DNA from: Alcanivorax sp.
GTDB taxonomy: Bacteria > Pseudomonadota > Gammaproteobacteria > Pseudomonadales > Alcanivoracaceae
Reading direction: 5' to 3'
Length of the DNA stretch: 64,000 nt
Assembly: GCF_002726155.1 (NCBI RefSeq)
Contig: NZ_PBSH01000031.1
Coordinates: forward strand, 62,001 to 126,000
In this document: positions 26,514 through 34,622 of the stretch, one piece after another
Numbering within the stretch: position 1 is the first letter of the stretch
Layout: every line of letters begins with the position of its first letter
Program-made: the position numbers and the translations under genes
Notes under the pieces: model-generated
Told to the model about the DNA's origin: nothing
What the model saw: the letters and a program-made list of their open reading frames with translations, nothing else
The model's database searches: none

Positions 26514-26834
26514 ATGCAGGTGCTGCAGATAGACATGGCCACCCTTGGGTGGTTGTTGTTTGCAGCAGCGGCGGGCTCTTCGCTGCTTACCCTGATTCTG
26601 CTGGGTATTATCGGGCATTTCTGGTTGGTTCCCCGGGTTGAACGCAAGATTGACCGGCGCCTTGAAGAGGGTGCAGCACAACTGGAAGAACGGTTGCGGC
26701 AACGTTTTCTGGATCTGCTGACCGGCCGCTCGCGGGACGTTATCCGTGACAGGGCCCGGGATCTGGCCCGTGGTGTCGGTTTGATCAGTGGCCGCCGGCA
26801 AGGCGCCAGCGACAAGGATGAGACCGGCGAGTAA
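26514..26834 (+). CDS. Small single-span membrane protein, paralog B
   Basis: A 106-residue protein directly abutting the DUF445 gene (TGAATG), implying co-translation. One hydrophobic helix (LLFAAAAGSSLLTLILLGII) is followed by HFWLVPRVERKIDRRLEEG and a charged amphipathic helix. It shares the pattern SSLxTL...G...HF...PR with paralog A at 23924-24244. ATG at 26535 (MATLGW) is an alternative start. The tight link to DUF445 suggests the two work together at the inner membrane; nothing more specific can be said. Confidence 0.75.
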   Translation: MQVLQIDMATLGWLLFAAAAGSSLLTLILLGIIGHFWLVPRVERKIDRRLEEGAAQLEERLRQRFLDLLTGRSRDVIRDRARDLARGVGLISGRRQGASDKDETGE

Positions 26835-26910
26835 GGCCTGAATAGCGCAGGCTGTCTGGATTTTGAGCACTTGGCGTAGCAGGAAGGAATCTCCTGACCA
26901 ACACTGTTTT

Positions 26911-26923
26911 ATTGTTCGACAAT
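26911..26923. promoter_or_regulatory. Inverted repeat ATTGT-TCG-ACAAT upstream of the phasin gene
   Basis: A 5-bp inverted repeat with 3-nt centre, 28 nt before a TATAAT (26952-26957) that could be the -10 box of the phasin gene. A candidate operator; the arms are short, so chance is not excluded. Confidence 0.3.
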
Positions 26924-27039
26924 GCGCCGCTACCCGGCGTCACTACCCCCCTATAATTCACTCCGCGCGCTGATGATAATGCTTGTGTGTTGTTTTCCCG
27001 CTGCATTCGCTCGTGGAATTGCCTTCGGGAGTTTGGACC

Positions 27040-27495
27040 ATGTCCGATCAAGAACAGAACCAGAACGAAAAAGACGGGCGTCAAAACCCGCTGAAAGCCC
27101 TGAGTGGGGCTTCACGAGACATTCGCAAGTACACCCATCAGATCTGGCTTGCCGGTCTGGGCGCCTTTGCTCGCGCCGAAGAAGAGGGCAGCGGTTTTTT
27201 TGATGCTCTGGTGGAAGCGGGCCGCGAAGTAGAGCGGCATACCAAGGACAAAACCGAGTCCCGGGTGGAAGAGATTAAAGAACGGGTTCGTCATCATACC
27301 GGCGAAACCATGGATAAAATGGAAAAAGCATTTGATGACCGGTTTAACAAGGCTTTGTCCCGTTTAGGCCTGCCCAATAAGCGGGAGGTCGAACAGCTTG
27401 AAAAACGGGTGCAGGAACTGACTCAGGCATTGGATAGTGCCGAAGAAAAGTCCGAAAAACCTGCCCCGAAACGCCAGACTCGTAAAAAGAGTTAA
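27040..27495 (+). CDS. Phasin family protein (polyhydroxyalkanoate granule-associated)
   Basis: Amphipathic helical protein that coats storage granules or other lipid surfaces. It has 151 residues from ATG 27040; the earlier in-frame ATG is unlikely because MSDQ is the natural polar start. The phasin core is RDIRKYTHQIWLAGLGAFAR followed by EEEGSGFFDALVEAGREVE. A C-terminal coiled coil (EVEQLEKRVQELTQALDSAE) and a Lys/Arg/Pro tail (PAPKRQTRKKS) follow, recalling the PhaI/PhaF type; the basic tail is much shorter than the DNA-binding tail of PhaF. No pha synthase is adjacent. A strong terminator follows. Confidence 0.88.
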   Translation: MSDQEQNQNEKDGRQNPLKALSGASRDIRKYTHQIWLAGLGAFARAEEEGSGFFDALVEAGREVERHTKDKTESRVEEIKERVRHHTGETMDKMEKAFDDRFNKALSRLGLPNKREVEQLEKRVQELTQALDSAEEKSEKPAPKRQTRKKS

Positions 27496-27549
27496 CGGCA
27501 TTCAAACCGTGTTGTAGCGCACACCGCTAACCCCTTAGTGGTGTCTTTC

Positions 27550-27583
27550 AGCGGGTACCCTCCTTGGGTACCCGCTTTTTTTT
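27550..27583 (+). terminator. Rho-independent terminator of the phasin gene
   Basis: An 11-bp perfect stem (AGCGGGTACCC / GGGTACCCGCT), 5-nt loop and eight T's, 55 nt after the stop codon. Confidence 0.95.
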
Positions 27584-27676
27584 GGTTCATCGCGGATTAG
27601 AGTGAAGAACACGCTTCTCGTCGTCTGATGGGTTTATCGCGAATACCCGGCACTTTATACCCGGCACTATGCCAAA

Positions 27677-27880
27677 CGCTGGACGCCGGATGCCTGATGT
27701 AAAGCCCCTTAGCCTGAGCGACTGTCGTTATTACGGTGTCTCTTTTGAGGGGTATTTTGAGGGATTGTCAGGGCCGTCTTCAGGCTGTAATCGGGTAATG
27801 CATTTGCGCAAAGAGCATGGCGGCCAAGGTTTTCAGGTTTTGAATGCAAGCGTCCGTCGTCGGGCATCCGGCGTCCAGCG
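27677..27880. repeat. Class-D element: 18-bp inverted repeats in a 430-nt spacer
   Basis: The 18-nt arms CGCTGGACGCCGGATGCC (27677-27694) and its exact complement (27863-27880) enclose 168 nt. Just upstream, ATACCCGGCACT occurs twice in tandem (about 27642-27668). The spacer from 27584 to 28012 holds no credible gene; a short frame across the element has gene-unlike composition. The arm words (GCATCCGGCGTCC, GCATCAGGC) recur at 15104 and 49244. Confidence 0.65.
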
Positions 27881-28012
27881 GTTGCCAGGGCGGGCGCTTG
27901 TCGGATTCAGCCGGGCTGATCGTTTTGGTCATTGAGATGTCGAAAGGCAATATGAAATAGTATTCCGAATACCGCTTCTCTGTGTGCCGACATGCATCGT
28001 CCAACGCTTTCG

Positions 28013-28978
28013 TTATTCGACCAGGATCACGCGCTTGCCACTGAAGTCGTTGCTGGCCATGTGTTGGTGGGCAGCGTTTGCGTCTTTAAAGGGAAAGGTT
28101 TCCAGCGGCAGGGGCAGCAGTGCGCCGCTGGCAAACAGTGGCGCCAGCCGGTCATTGAAAATCTGCGCCAGACGAATGCGGTTTTCCAGCGGCTGGCTGC
28201 GCATGGTCATGCTTTTCAGGGTCTGGCGTTTCATCAGCAGAGCCCCAAGATTCAGCTCGGTGCTCAAGCCGCCAAGAACGCCGATATTCACCAGGCTGCC
28301 TTCTGCACGGAGGCCGCCGAGCAGGTCGTTCCAGTCCGGGCCGACCATATCCAGAATCACCGCCACTCCATCGCCGTGGGTAATGGCGTTGAGTTGGGTG
28401 GCGAGGGTGCCGTCGTCGCTCACCTGGGCAGCGAGGCCCATATCGTTGGCGGTGTCGAGTTTGCTCAAGTCCCGGCTGCTGCCGATGGGCCGGGCGCCAA
28501 GGGTGTGGGCCAGCTGGGTAGCGGCGAGACCGACCCCCGCGGTGGCCGGGCGCACCAGACACCACTGTCCCGGTTGCAGGCCGCCTTCCAGAAACAATGC
28601 CCGGTAGGCGGTCAGAAACGCTTCCGGCAGCGTGGCGGCGCGGGCAAAGTCCATGCCTTCCGGCATGGTCAGGGCTTCGCGTTCATGGGTGATCACCTGT
28701 TCGGCATAGGCGCAGCCGGGTACCAGCCCCATCACCGCATCGCCCACTTTTCGTTGCTGTACTCGCTTGCCCACGGCACTGACAACACCGGCATATTCGA
28801 GCCCGGGGATGCGGCTGCTGGTGCCCGCTGGCGCCGGGTAGCGGCCCAGCACCTGCAGCAAATCTGCCCGGTTTACCCCTATGGCTTTGACCTGAACGCG
28901 GATTTCTTCCGGCCCGGGTTGTGGGTCGGGCAGGGTGTCCAGTTGCAGTTGCTGATCTTCAATACACCAGGCACGCAT
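28013..28978 (-). CDS. NADPH:quinone oxidoreductase family protein (MDR superfamily)
   Basis: Zinc-free medium-chain reductase, 321 residues, of the QOR/PIG3/enoyl-reductase type. N-terminal segment VKAIGVNRADLLQVLGRYP is the family hallmark (quinone oxidoreductases have GVNxxD). The nucleotide-binding loop is modified to RPATAGVGLAATQLAH near residue 145-160. ATG 28978 follows AGGAGC. It is divergent from the MBL hydrolase gene, with a 45-nt gap. Likely reduces quinones or alkenals with NADPH in the cytoplasm; the substrate is unknown. Confidence 0.85.
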   Translation of the reverse strand: MRAWCIEDQQLQLDTLPDPQPGPEEIRVQVKAIGVNRADLLQVLGRYPAPAGTSSRIPGLEYAGVVSAVGKRVQQRKVGDAVMGLVPGCAYAEQVITHEREALTMPEGMDFARAATLPEAFLTAYRALFLEGGLQPGQWCLVRPATAGVGLAATQLAHTLGARPIGSSRDLSKLDTANDMGLAAQVSDDGTLATQLNAITHGDGVAVILDMVGPDWNDLLGGLRAEGSLVNIGVLGGLSTELNLGALLMKRQTLKSMTMRSQPLENRIRLAQIFNDRLAPLFASGALLPLPLETFPFKDANAAHQHMASNDFSGKRVILVE

Positions 28979-29023
28979 GGTTGTGCTCCTATTCGCCGTA
29001 TTTAGCAGTAGAAGGAAAACGTT

Positions 29024-30052
29024 ATGACGACGTCCCCATTAATCTACCCGTTTACTGATCTGCCACCGGCAGCTCAGCGTTTCAAGGTGGCCGACGGCGT
29101 TTTCTGGCTGCGTTTTCCGCTGCCGTTTGCGCTCGACCATATCAACCTCTGGTTGCTGGAAGATAACCAGGGTTGGGTGATTGTGGATACCGGACTTGGT
29201 GTTAGGCGCAGCCGGGAAATCTGGCAGCAGCTGCTGGCAGAGCAGCTCGACGGAAAACCGGTCACTCGGGTGATCGTTACCCATTATCACCCGGATCATC
29301 TGGGCATGGCGGGCTGGCTGCAGCAGCAATGCGAGGCGCCGGTGATCATGAGCCGGGGCGAGTGGCAACTGGCCACCAGCATTTGCCACGCAACGGACGC
29401 CCAGACCATTGAGCGGTTCAAGGGGTTTCTGGGCAGCCACGGCCTGCAAGGCGAAGACCTGGATAAAGTGGCGGGTAAAGGCAACGGCTTTCGCCGGGTG
29501 GTGATGCCTTTGCCTGAGAGTCCGGAATTTGTGGCCGAGGGCGACACGTTGACCATCAATGGGGAGCGTTGGCAGGTGTATATCGGCCGCGGTCATGCAC
29601 CGGAGCATTTGTGTCTGTACCGCAGAGCCGACCGGGTGTTGCTCAGTGGGGACCAGGTGCTGCCGACCATTTCCAGTAACTTGATGGTGCGCCCCACGGA
29701 GCCGAACGCCAATCCAGTGACAGCGTTTGTGGAAAGCCTGACAGTAATCCGCGATGCATTGCCGGAAGACACGCTGGTGCTGCCCGCCCACGGTTTGCCT
29801 TTTCGGGGGCTGCATACGCGGATCAATACGCTGGTGGATCACCACGCCGAGCAGCTGGATCAGGTGCATGCTGCCTGCTGTGAGCAGCCTCATAATGCCC
29901 ACGATGTATTGCCAGTGATGTTCAAGCGGCAACTGGATGTGCAGCAAATGATGTTTGCCATGGGCGAGAGTATTGCGCACCTTAACTGCCTGCTGGAGCA
30001 GGGCAGGGTGCAGCGCGAAGACCGCGATGGGATCTGGCTCTTTGCGGCCTGA
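29024..30052 (+). CDS. Metallo-beta-lactamase-fold hydrolase (glyoxalase II/LACTB2-like)
   Basis: Cytoplasmic two-metal hydrolase, 342 residues. The metal-binding motif is THYHPDHLGMAGW (H87, H89, D91, H92); further ligands are probably H197 in GRGHAPEHLC, D216 in LLSGDQVLP and H265 in LPAHGLPF. The N-terminal strand pair VFWLRFPLPFALDHINLWLL is typical of proteins annotated as MBL-fold hydrolases near acyl-CoA genes. ATG 29024 follows AAGGA. No signal peptide. The substrate is not known; thioesters and acyl or lactone esters are usual in the group. Confidence 0.86.
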   Translation: MTTSPLIYPFTDLPPAAQRFKVADGVFWLRFPLPFALDHINLWLLEDNQGWVIVDTGLGVRRSREIWQQLLAEQLDGKPVTRVIVTHYHPDHLGMAGWLQQQCEAPVIMSRGEWQLATSICHATDAQTIERFKGFLGSHGLQGEDLDKVAGKGNGFRRVVMPLPESPEFVAEGDTLTINGERWQVYIGRGHAPEHLCLYRRADRVLLSGDQVLPTISSNLMVRPTEPNANPVTAFVESLTVIRDALPEDTLVLPAHGLPFRGLHTRINTLVDHHAEQLDQVHAACCEQPHNAHDVLPVMFKRQLDVQQMMFAMGESIAHLNCLLEQGRVQREDRDGIWLFAA

Positions 30053-30060
30053 TCTGAGGG

Positions 30061-30227
30061 TGAGTTGAAAGTTCAAAGTGTAAAGTTGAAAAGCGCGAAA
30101 ATGGGCAAAGCCATCCGATAAGTGCTTTCCTCCGCGTTTCCACAAAGTGCGCAACGCGGGCACGGCTTAACTGTTCACGACAGGCTCGCGCGCGCTTTTC
30201 AACTCTACACTTTGAACTTTCAACTGC
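30061..30227. repeat. Class-A word element 1 (GTTGAAAG/TTCAAAG arms)
   Basis: A 167-bp element filling the gap between two convergent stop codons. The left arm 30064-30097 and right arm 30191-30224 are inverted repeats matching at 33 of 34 positions; each is built from permuted words GTTGAAA, GTTCAAAG, TGTAAA. Ends read TGAGTTGAA and TTCAACTGC, as in elements 2 and 3. The interior carries CGCGGGCACGG at 30155-30165. Confidence 0.85.
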
Positions 30228-30229
30228 TC

Positions 30230-31624
30230 TCACAACCATTGCGTCATTACCCCAATCCACAACGCCAGCATTGGCACCACCAACACAAAGAACAGCCCGT
30301 TCCAGTGCCAGGCGATCCGGTAGGGGGAGCGATGAATCAGTTGGCTGAGTACCAGCATAGAGGCGGTGAAGGGGGAGGAAATCATCGACAGACTCCAGGC
30401 ACACATTAACCCGACCGCCAGGATTCTCGGGTCCACCCCGACGCCGTCACCCAGCAAGGAGGCGAGCAGGGTGACAGACACGATTGGGTTCAGCCCCACT
30501 TGCGCTAACCCGACCACCAGCAACATGGCCGCCACGGCCATGGCGGCGCCTTGCAGATGGGTGGCCAGTAGCAGATCGTGCAAGGCGTGTTGATCTACCA
30601 GGGGAGTGATCAGTGCGCCCAGGCAGGCGGACCCACCCAGCACGGCAATTTCCCCTCGATTGGCTCCGAAGATCAAGCGCGAATGACGGGCAAGCAAGGT
30701 CAGAGAGCGGCGCAGCCCGGTGCCGCCGCCAAGTCGCCGTCTCTGTTTTGCCATCCACAGGATGGCAGCAAGCGGGCAGGCAATCAGGACGGCCACGGGT
30801 AAACGCAAATTCCCCGCCAGGGCAACGGCAAAGACGCTCAGGGTGATCAGTACGGCGAGCAGGGTGAAGAGAATAAGTGGCGACAATGAGGGCGGCTGTG
30901 TTTCAGGTACACGGTCAGCCAGTTGCTTGGGGCGCAGTTGCCAGTCCAGCCACCAGCCGAGCAGAAAAAAGAGCCCGGCGGTGGGCAGCGCCACCGGGGC
31001 CAGGCTGGCCCAGGTGAGGCTGGGCATATTCGCCAGAATTACCGCCATGGTTACCCCCAGTGGCGATACCAGGGGGGCCAGGGCAAAGCCGCGCAAAATC
31101 GACAACATCATCCGCCGCTCGCGGGCCTGTTGAATATCATCGTGTCCGCCTGCCGCCTTGAGCGTATTGCTGCGCATCACCATGGCGCCGAACAGGTTTA
31201 GTACTCCGATGTTGATGATAATGCCGAACAGTGCGGTCCCCAGGGACAGGGTGGGGTAGCGCAGCGCAGGTTTTTGGCGAATCAGGGTTTGCCCCGCATC
31301 GCGGACCAATCGCGAGCGCATGGCGGAGACGCGCAGCAGGCCCAGTGATGAAACGAAAGTGGCGAAAAAACAGAGGCGGTCCAGGGCCTGCAGTAAAACC
31401 GGAACAGGCTGGGCTTCACGGCAGATAACAACGCCGGCCATGGCGATCACTACCAGCAGAATGCCTTTGGCCATGGGGGCTTGCCCGGGCCATTGCACCA
31501 GCAGATAAACCAGTAAGGCAATTCGTGCCAGCCAGGCCCCGGCGTCCAGATCGAACACCAGAGACAGGATTGTGCCGATCATGCACAGGGGGAGGGTGTA
31601 ATCGAGGAGGCGGGTCAGCGGCAT
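30230..31624 (-). CDS. Hypothetical polytopic membrane protein (permease-like)
   Basis: A 464-residue inner-membrane protein with about 12 hydrophobic helices arranged as two similar halves. Each half has a long loop, and helix breaks rich in Pro/Gly/Asn occur at comparable positions (RGFALAPLVSPLGVTMAVIL in the first, MCAWSLSMISSPFTASMLVL in the second). That organisation recalls the ion-transporter superfamily (citrate/arsenite/Na+:H+ type), but no family could be named. A class-A repeat abuts each end, and the start codon lies 4 nt from one of them, so its promoter region is repeat-derived. ATG 31624 has no clear ribosome-binding site; ATG 31582 is an alternative. Confidence 0.72.
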   Translation of the reverse strand: MPLTRLLDYTLPLCMIGTILSLVFDLDAGAWLARIALLVYLLVQWPGQAPMAKGILLVVIAMAGVVICREAQPVPVLLQALDRLCFFATFVSSLGLLRVSAMRSRLVRDAGQTLIRQKPALRYPTLSLGTALFGIIINIGVLNLFGAMVMRSNTLKAAGGHDDIQQARERRMMLSILRGFALAPLVSPLGVTMAVILANMPSLTWASLAPVALPTAGLFFLLGWWLDWQLRPKQLADRVPETQPPSLSPLILFTLLAVLITLSVFAVALAGNLRLPVAVLIACPLAAILWMAKQRRRLGGGTGLRRSLTLLARHSRLIFGANRGEIAVLGGSACLGALITPLVDQHALHDLLLATHLQGAAMAVAAMLLVVGLAQVGLNPIVSVTLLASLLGDGVGVDPRILAVGLMCAWSLSMISSPFTASMLVLSQLIHRSPYRIAWHWNGLFFVLVVPMLALWIGVMTQWL

Positions 31625-31627
31625 GGA

Positions 31628-31823
31628 TGAGTTGAAAGTGTAACGTTCAAAGTTGAAACGCGAATCACTGTTGCTGCAGATTGAACAAAGCCGGCGCCGT
31701 GCCGACCGATGTTATTCGCGATGCTTGCATCGCGAATCGGCCAGTGGTCGCGGGCACGGATTGCATCAGTTACCTTTGGCATGGAACGCGCTTTTGAACT
31801 TTCCACTTTGAACGTTCAACTGC
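31628..31823. repeat. Class-A word element 2
   Basis: A 196-bp element between the permease and acyl-CoA dehydrogenase genes, overlapping the last codons and stop (31816-31818) of the latter. Left arm begins TGAGTTGAAAGTG, right arm ends TTCAACTGC. The arms use the same words as element 1 (GTTGAA, GTTCAAAG, AAAGTT) but in a different order, so pairing is imperfect. The interior contains CGCGGGCACGG (31749-31759) and a palindrome CGCGATGCTTGCATCGCG. Confidence 0.75.
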
Positions 31824-32973
31824 TTTTCGCCTGCCGCGCCAGTTCCCGGGCGATGACTATCTGCTGAATCTGGGTGGTGCCTTCGTAAATACGGAACAGC
31901 CGCACATCGCGATAGAACCGTTCCACCGGATAGTCCGCCATGTAGCCTGCGCCGCCATGAATCTGCACGGCACGATCGGCCACCCGTCCTACCATTTCCG
32001 AGCAGAACAGCTTGCAGCAGGAGGCGTCCAGGCTGACCCGTTCTCCCCGGTCCTTGCTGCGGGCGGCTTCCAGTACCATGGAGCGGCCGGCGAAGGCTTC
32101 TGCCCGGGAGTCAGCCAGCATGGCCTGAATCAGCTGGTGCTCGATGATGGGCTTGCCGAACTGTTTACGCTCGGCAGAAAAATTCACCGCGTCCTCGATG
32201 AGCCGGTAGGCAACGCCCACGCAGATGGCAGAAATATGCAGCCGGCCCCGGTCCAGCACTTTCATGGCGGTTTTGAACCCCTTGCCTTCCTGGCCGCCGA
32301 TAATGTTCTCTGCGGGGACCCGGCAATTTTCAAAAATGATGTCGCAGGTGTGGGCGCCTTTCTGGCCCATTTTCACGTCCGCCTTGCCGCGGTGAATGCC
32401 GGGGGTGTCTCCCTCGACGATAAAGGCGGTAACACCGCCACCGCCCGCGATATCCGGGTTGGTGCGCGCCATCACGGTAAAGAGGCCGGCATGGGGGCCG
32501 TTGGTGATAAAGCGCTTGGTGCCGTTGAGGATATAGTGATCGCCGTCTTTGTCGGCACGGGTTTTCACTGCGCCGGAGTCGGAGCCCGCGTCCGGTTCGG
32601 TCAGGCAGAAGGCGCCAATCACGTCCCCGGTGGCGAGCTGGGGAACGTATTTTTGTTTCTGTTCGTCGGTGCCATCAATCAGGATGCCCTGGGCGCCGAT
32701 ACCATTGTTGGTGCCCATGAGGGAGCGAAATGCGGGGGAGGTGCGACCCAGTTCAAAGGCCACCATGACTTCCTCTTCCATGGTCAGCCCGAGTCCGCCA
32801 AGCTCCTCCGGAATCGACAATCCGAACAGGCCCATGGCCTTCATGTCGGCGATAATGTCGTCGGGAATGGCGTCACTTTCGGCCACTTGCTGTTCGGCGG
32901 GAACGAGTCGTTCGCGTACAAAACGGGCAATGGTGTCAGTCAACTGCGAGAGGATTTCGGCATCACGAATCAT
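31816..32973 (-). CDS. Acyl-CoA dehydrogenase
   Basis: FAD-dependent short/medium-chain-type acyl-CoA dehydrogenase, 385 residues. It carries the canonical segments CLTEPDAGSDSGAVKT and RFITNGPHAGLFTVMAR, and the C-terminal IYEGTTQIQQIVIARELA, whose Glu (E364) is the catalytic base. Unlike the pair at 4218-6569 it should be a self-sufficient homotetramer. It is transcribed away from the thiolase gene, with a 348-nt spacer. The stop codon lies inside a class-A repeat arm, so the very last residues may have been reshaped by the insertion. Confidence 0.92.
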   Translation of the reverse strand: MIRDAEILSQLTDTIARFVRERLVPAEQQVAESDAIPDDIIADMKAMGLFGLSIPEELGGLGLTMEEEVMVAFELGRTSPAFRSLMGTNNGIGAQGILIDGTDEQKQKYVPQLATGDVIGAFCLTEPDAGSDSGAVKTRADKDGDHYILNGTKRFITNGPHAGLFTVMARTNPDIAGGGGVTAFIVEGDTPGIHRGKADVKMGQKGAHTCDIIFENCRVPAENIIGGQEGKGFKTAMKVLDRGRLHISAICVGVAYRLIEDAVNFSAERKQFGKPIIEHQLIQAMLADSRAEAFAGRSMVLEAARSKDRGERVSLDASCCKLFCSEMVGRVADRAVQIHGGAGYMADYPVERFYRDVRLFRIYEGTTQIQQIVIARELARQAKSS

Positions 32974-33149
32974 GGCTGGGTCCGGCGGCTATAATGGGGT
33001 TCGGGGCGGTAACGGCAGACTCTTGTTGGGTGGTTGCGGCCTGGGGAGGCATGTCTTGTGGCGGCCCGGTTGCACCACTTGCATCGCACTCTGTCACGGC
33101 CTATTCTGCCCGTCAAGTTTCAAAACATCATTCCGCATAGCGGACGAGC

Positions 33150-33307
33150 TTGCTGCGGCACGCTTCAAGCTGCACGCAACAACGCGGTGGAAGCCAATGG
33201 ATTTGGCGACCTTTTTGCTCGCGGCCAACATTGATTCGCGGGCACGGCCATGACGCCTGGCCGAGGCCGTTTACGCGTTGCTGCGTGTTGCGTGGAGCCT
33301 GCTGCAC
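33150..33307. repeat. Class-E word element (GCACGCAAC arms) in the 348-nt divergent spacer
   Basis: Left arm 33153-33185 and right arm 33274-33306 share words GCACGCAAC, CAACGCG and GCTGCA in inverse orientation, with imperfect base pairing. The interior contains CGCGGGCACGG (33237-33247), identical to class-A elements 1 and 2. A 13-mer GCGGCACGCTTCA (33155-33167) recurs inverted at 53310-53322. The rest of the spacer (32974-33321) shows no gene. Confidence 0.6.
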
Positions 33308-33321
33308 ATTCGGAGAATGTA

Positions 33322-34524
33322 ATGCTTGATGCCTATATTTACGATGGTCTGCGAACCCCCTTTGGCCGCCACGGTGGCGCGCTGGCGCCGGTGCGGCCGG
33401 ATGATTTGCTGGCCGGGGTGATCCGCGAGCTGGTGCAGCGTAATCGTTTCGAGCCTGAGGGCTTTGAAGACGTGGTCATCGGCAACACTAATCAGGCCGG
33501 TGAGGATGCCCGTAACGTGGCTCGCCATGCCGGCCTGCTCGCGGGCCTGCCGGAATCGGTGGCGGGAATTACTGTGAACCGGCTTTGTGGCAGTGGCCTG
33601 GCCGCGACCCTGGATGCCGCCCGTATGGTCACCGTGGGTGAGGGCGATCTGGTTATCGCCGGCGGCACGGAATCCATGAGCCGCGCCCCCTTTGTCATGG
33701 CCAAGGCAGAGAAAGCCTTCAGCCGGGACATGACGATTTTCGACAGCACCATTGGTGCCCGTTTCCCCAACCCGGCAATCCTCCAGCAGTTTGGCGGCGA
33801 TACCATGCCGGAGACGGCCCAGAATGTGGCTGAGGATCTGGGTATCAGCCGTGAATCCGCGGACGCCTTTGCCGCCCGATCCCAGCAGCGCTACGAGGAC
33901 GCCCGCGAGCGGGGCTTCTTCCGTGAAGAACTGACACCGGTAACGGTACCGCAGGGCCGCAAGAAAGACCCACTGACGGTGACTGACGACGAGCACCCGC
34001 GTCCGGGAACCGGCGTGGATAAGCTGGCCAAACTGCCTGCGATTGTGGACGGTGGGGTGATTACTGCCGGCAATGCGTCGGGGGTCAATGATGGGGCGGC
34101 GGCGCTGATCGTGGGCTCCCGAGCGGCCGGAGAAGCGGCTGGCATTGCACCGCGCGCCCGTATTCTGGCGGGGGCCGTTGCTGGTGTGGCGCCTCGGGTC
34201 ATGGGGTTGGGGCCGGTTGAGGCCTGTAACAAGGCATTGGCCAGGGCCGGCCTGACGCTGGAGCAGATGGATGTCATCGAAATCAATGAGGCATTCGCCG
34301 CCCAGGTGTTGGGCTGCTGTAAGCAGCTGGGGCTGGCCGGCGATGATGAACGCCTGAACCCGAATGGCGGCGCTATCGCCGTGGGCCATCCGCTGGGTGC
34401 CTCCGGCGCCCGACTGGCTCTCACCGCCACGCGGCAACTGGAAGCCACTGGCGGTCGCTATGCACTGGTGAGCCTGTGTATCGGGGTGGGCCAGGGTGTG
34501 GCCATGGTGATCGAGAAGCAGTGA
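33322..34524 (+). CDS. Thiolase (acetyl-CoA acyltransferase, 3-oxoadipyl-CoA thiolase-like)
   Basis: Cleaves 3-oxoacyl-CoA with CoA to acetyl-CoA and a shortened acyl-CoA. It has 400 residues from ATG 33322 (GGAG at 33312-33315). The N-terminus YIYDGLRTPFGRHGGALAPV is close to PcaF/PaaJ-type 3-oxoadipyl-CoA thiolases. Active-site residues: C89 (NRLCGSG), H356 (GHPLGASGA) and C386 (LCIGVGQG). NEAFAAQ is also present. The following glutaryl-CoA dehydrogenase gene and the divergent acyl-CoA dehydrogenase suggest degradation of glutarate, adipate or other dicarboxylates (inference). Confidence 0.92.
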   Translation: MLDAYIYDGLRTPFGRHGGALAPVRPDDLLAGVIRELVQRNRFEPEGFEDVVIGNTNQAGEDARNVARHAGLLAGLPESVAGITVNRLCGSGLAATLDAARMVTVGEGDLVIAGGTESMSRAPFVMAKAEKAFSRDMTIFDSTIGARFPNPAILQQFGGDTMPETAQNVAEDLGISRESADAFAARSQQRYEDARERGFFREELTPVTVPQGRKKDPLTVTDDEHPRPGTGVDKLAKLPAIVDGGVITAGNASGVNDGAAALIVGSRAAGEAAGIAPRARILAGAVAGVAPRVMGLGPVEACNKALARAGLTLEQMDVIEINEAFAAQVLGCCKQLGLAGDDERLNPNGGAIAVGHPLGASGARLALTATRQLEATGGRYALVSLCIGVGQGVAMVIEKQ

Positions 34525-34551
34525 ATAATTAATAGTGAATAGTTAATAACG
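34522..34551. repeat. Class-C word arm (AATAGTTA)
   Basis: Overlapping the thiolase stop codon, the sequence runs through TAATTAATAGTGAATAGTTA and similar permutations for about 30 nt. No matching second arm is seen before the next gene, so this is a single arm or remnant. Confidence 0.45.
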
Positions 34552-34622
34552 AAAACCCGATAGAGCGGAAATCAGCGTAAGCCGATCTCCGTCTTACAGG
34601 AATGACTCGAACAGGATTGAAA

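Noticed and set aside
27669..27935. An 88-codon frame in the 517-nt gap after the phasin gene
   Set aside because: It runs through the class-D inverted repeat and has no credible start signal.
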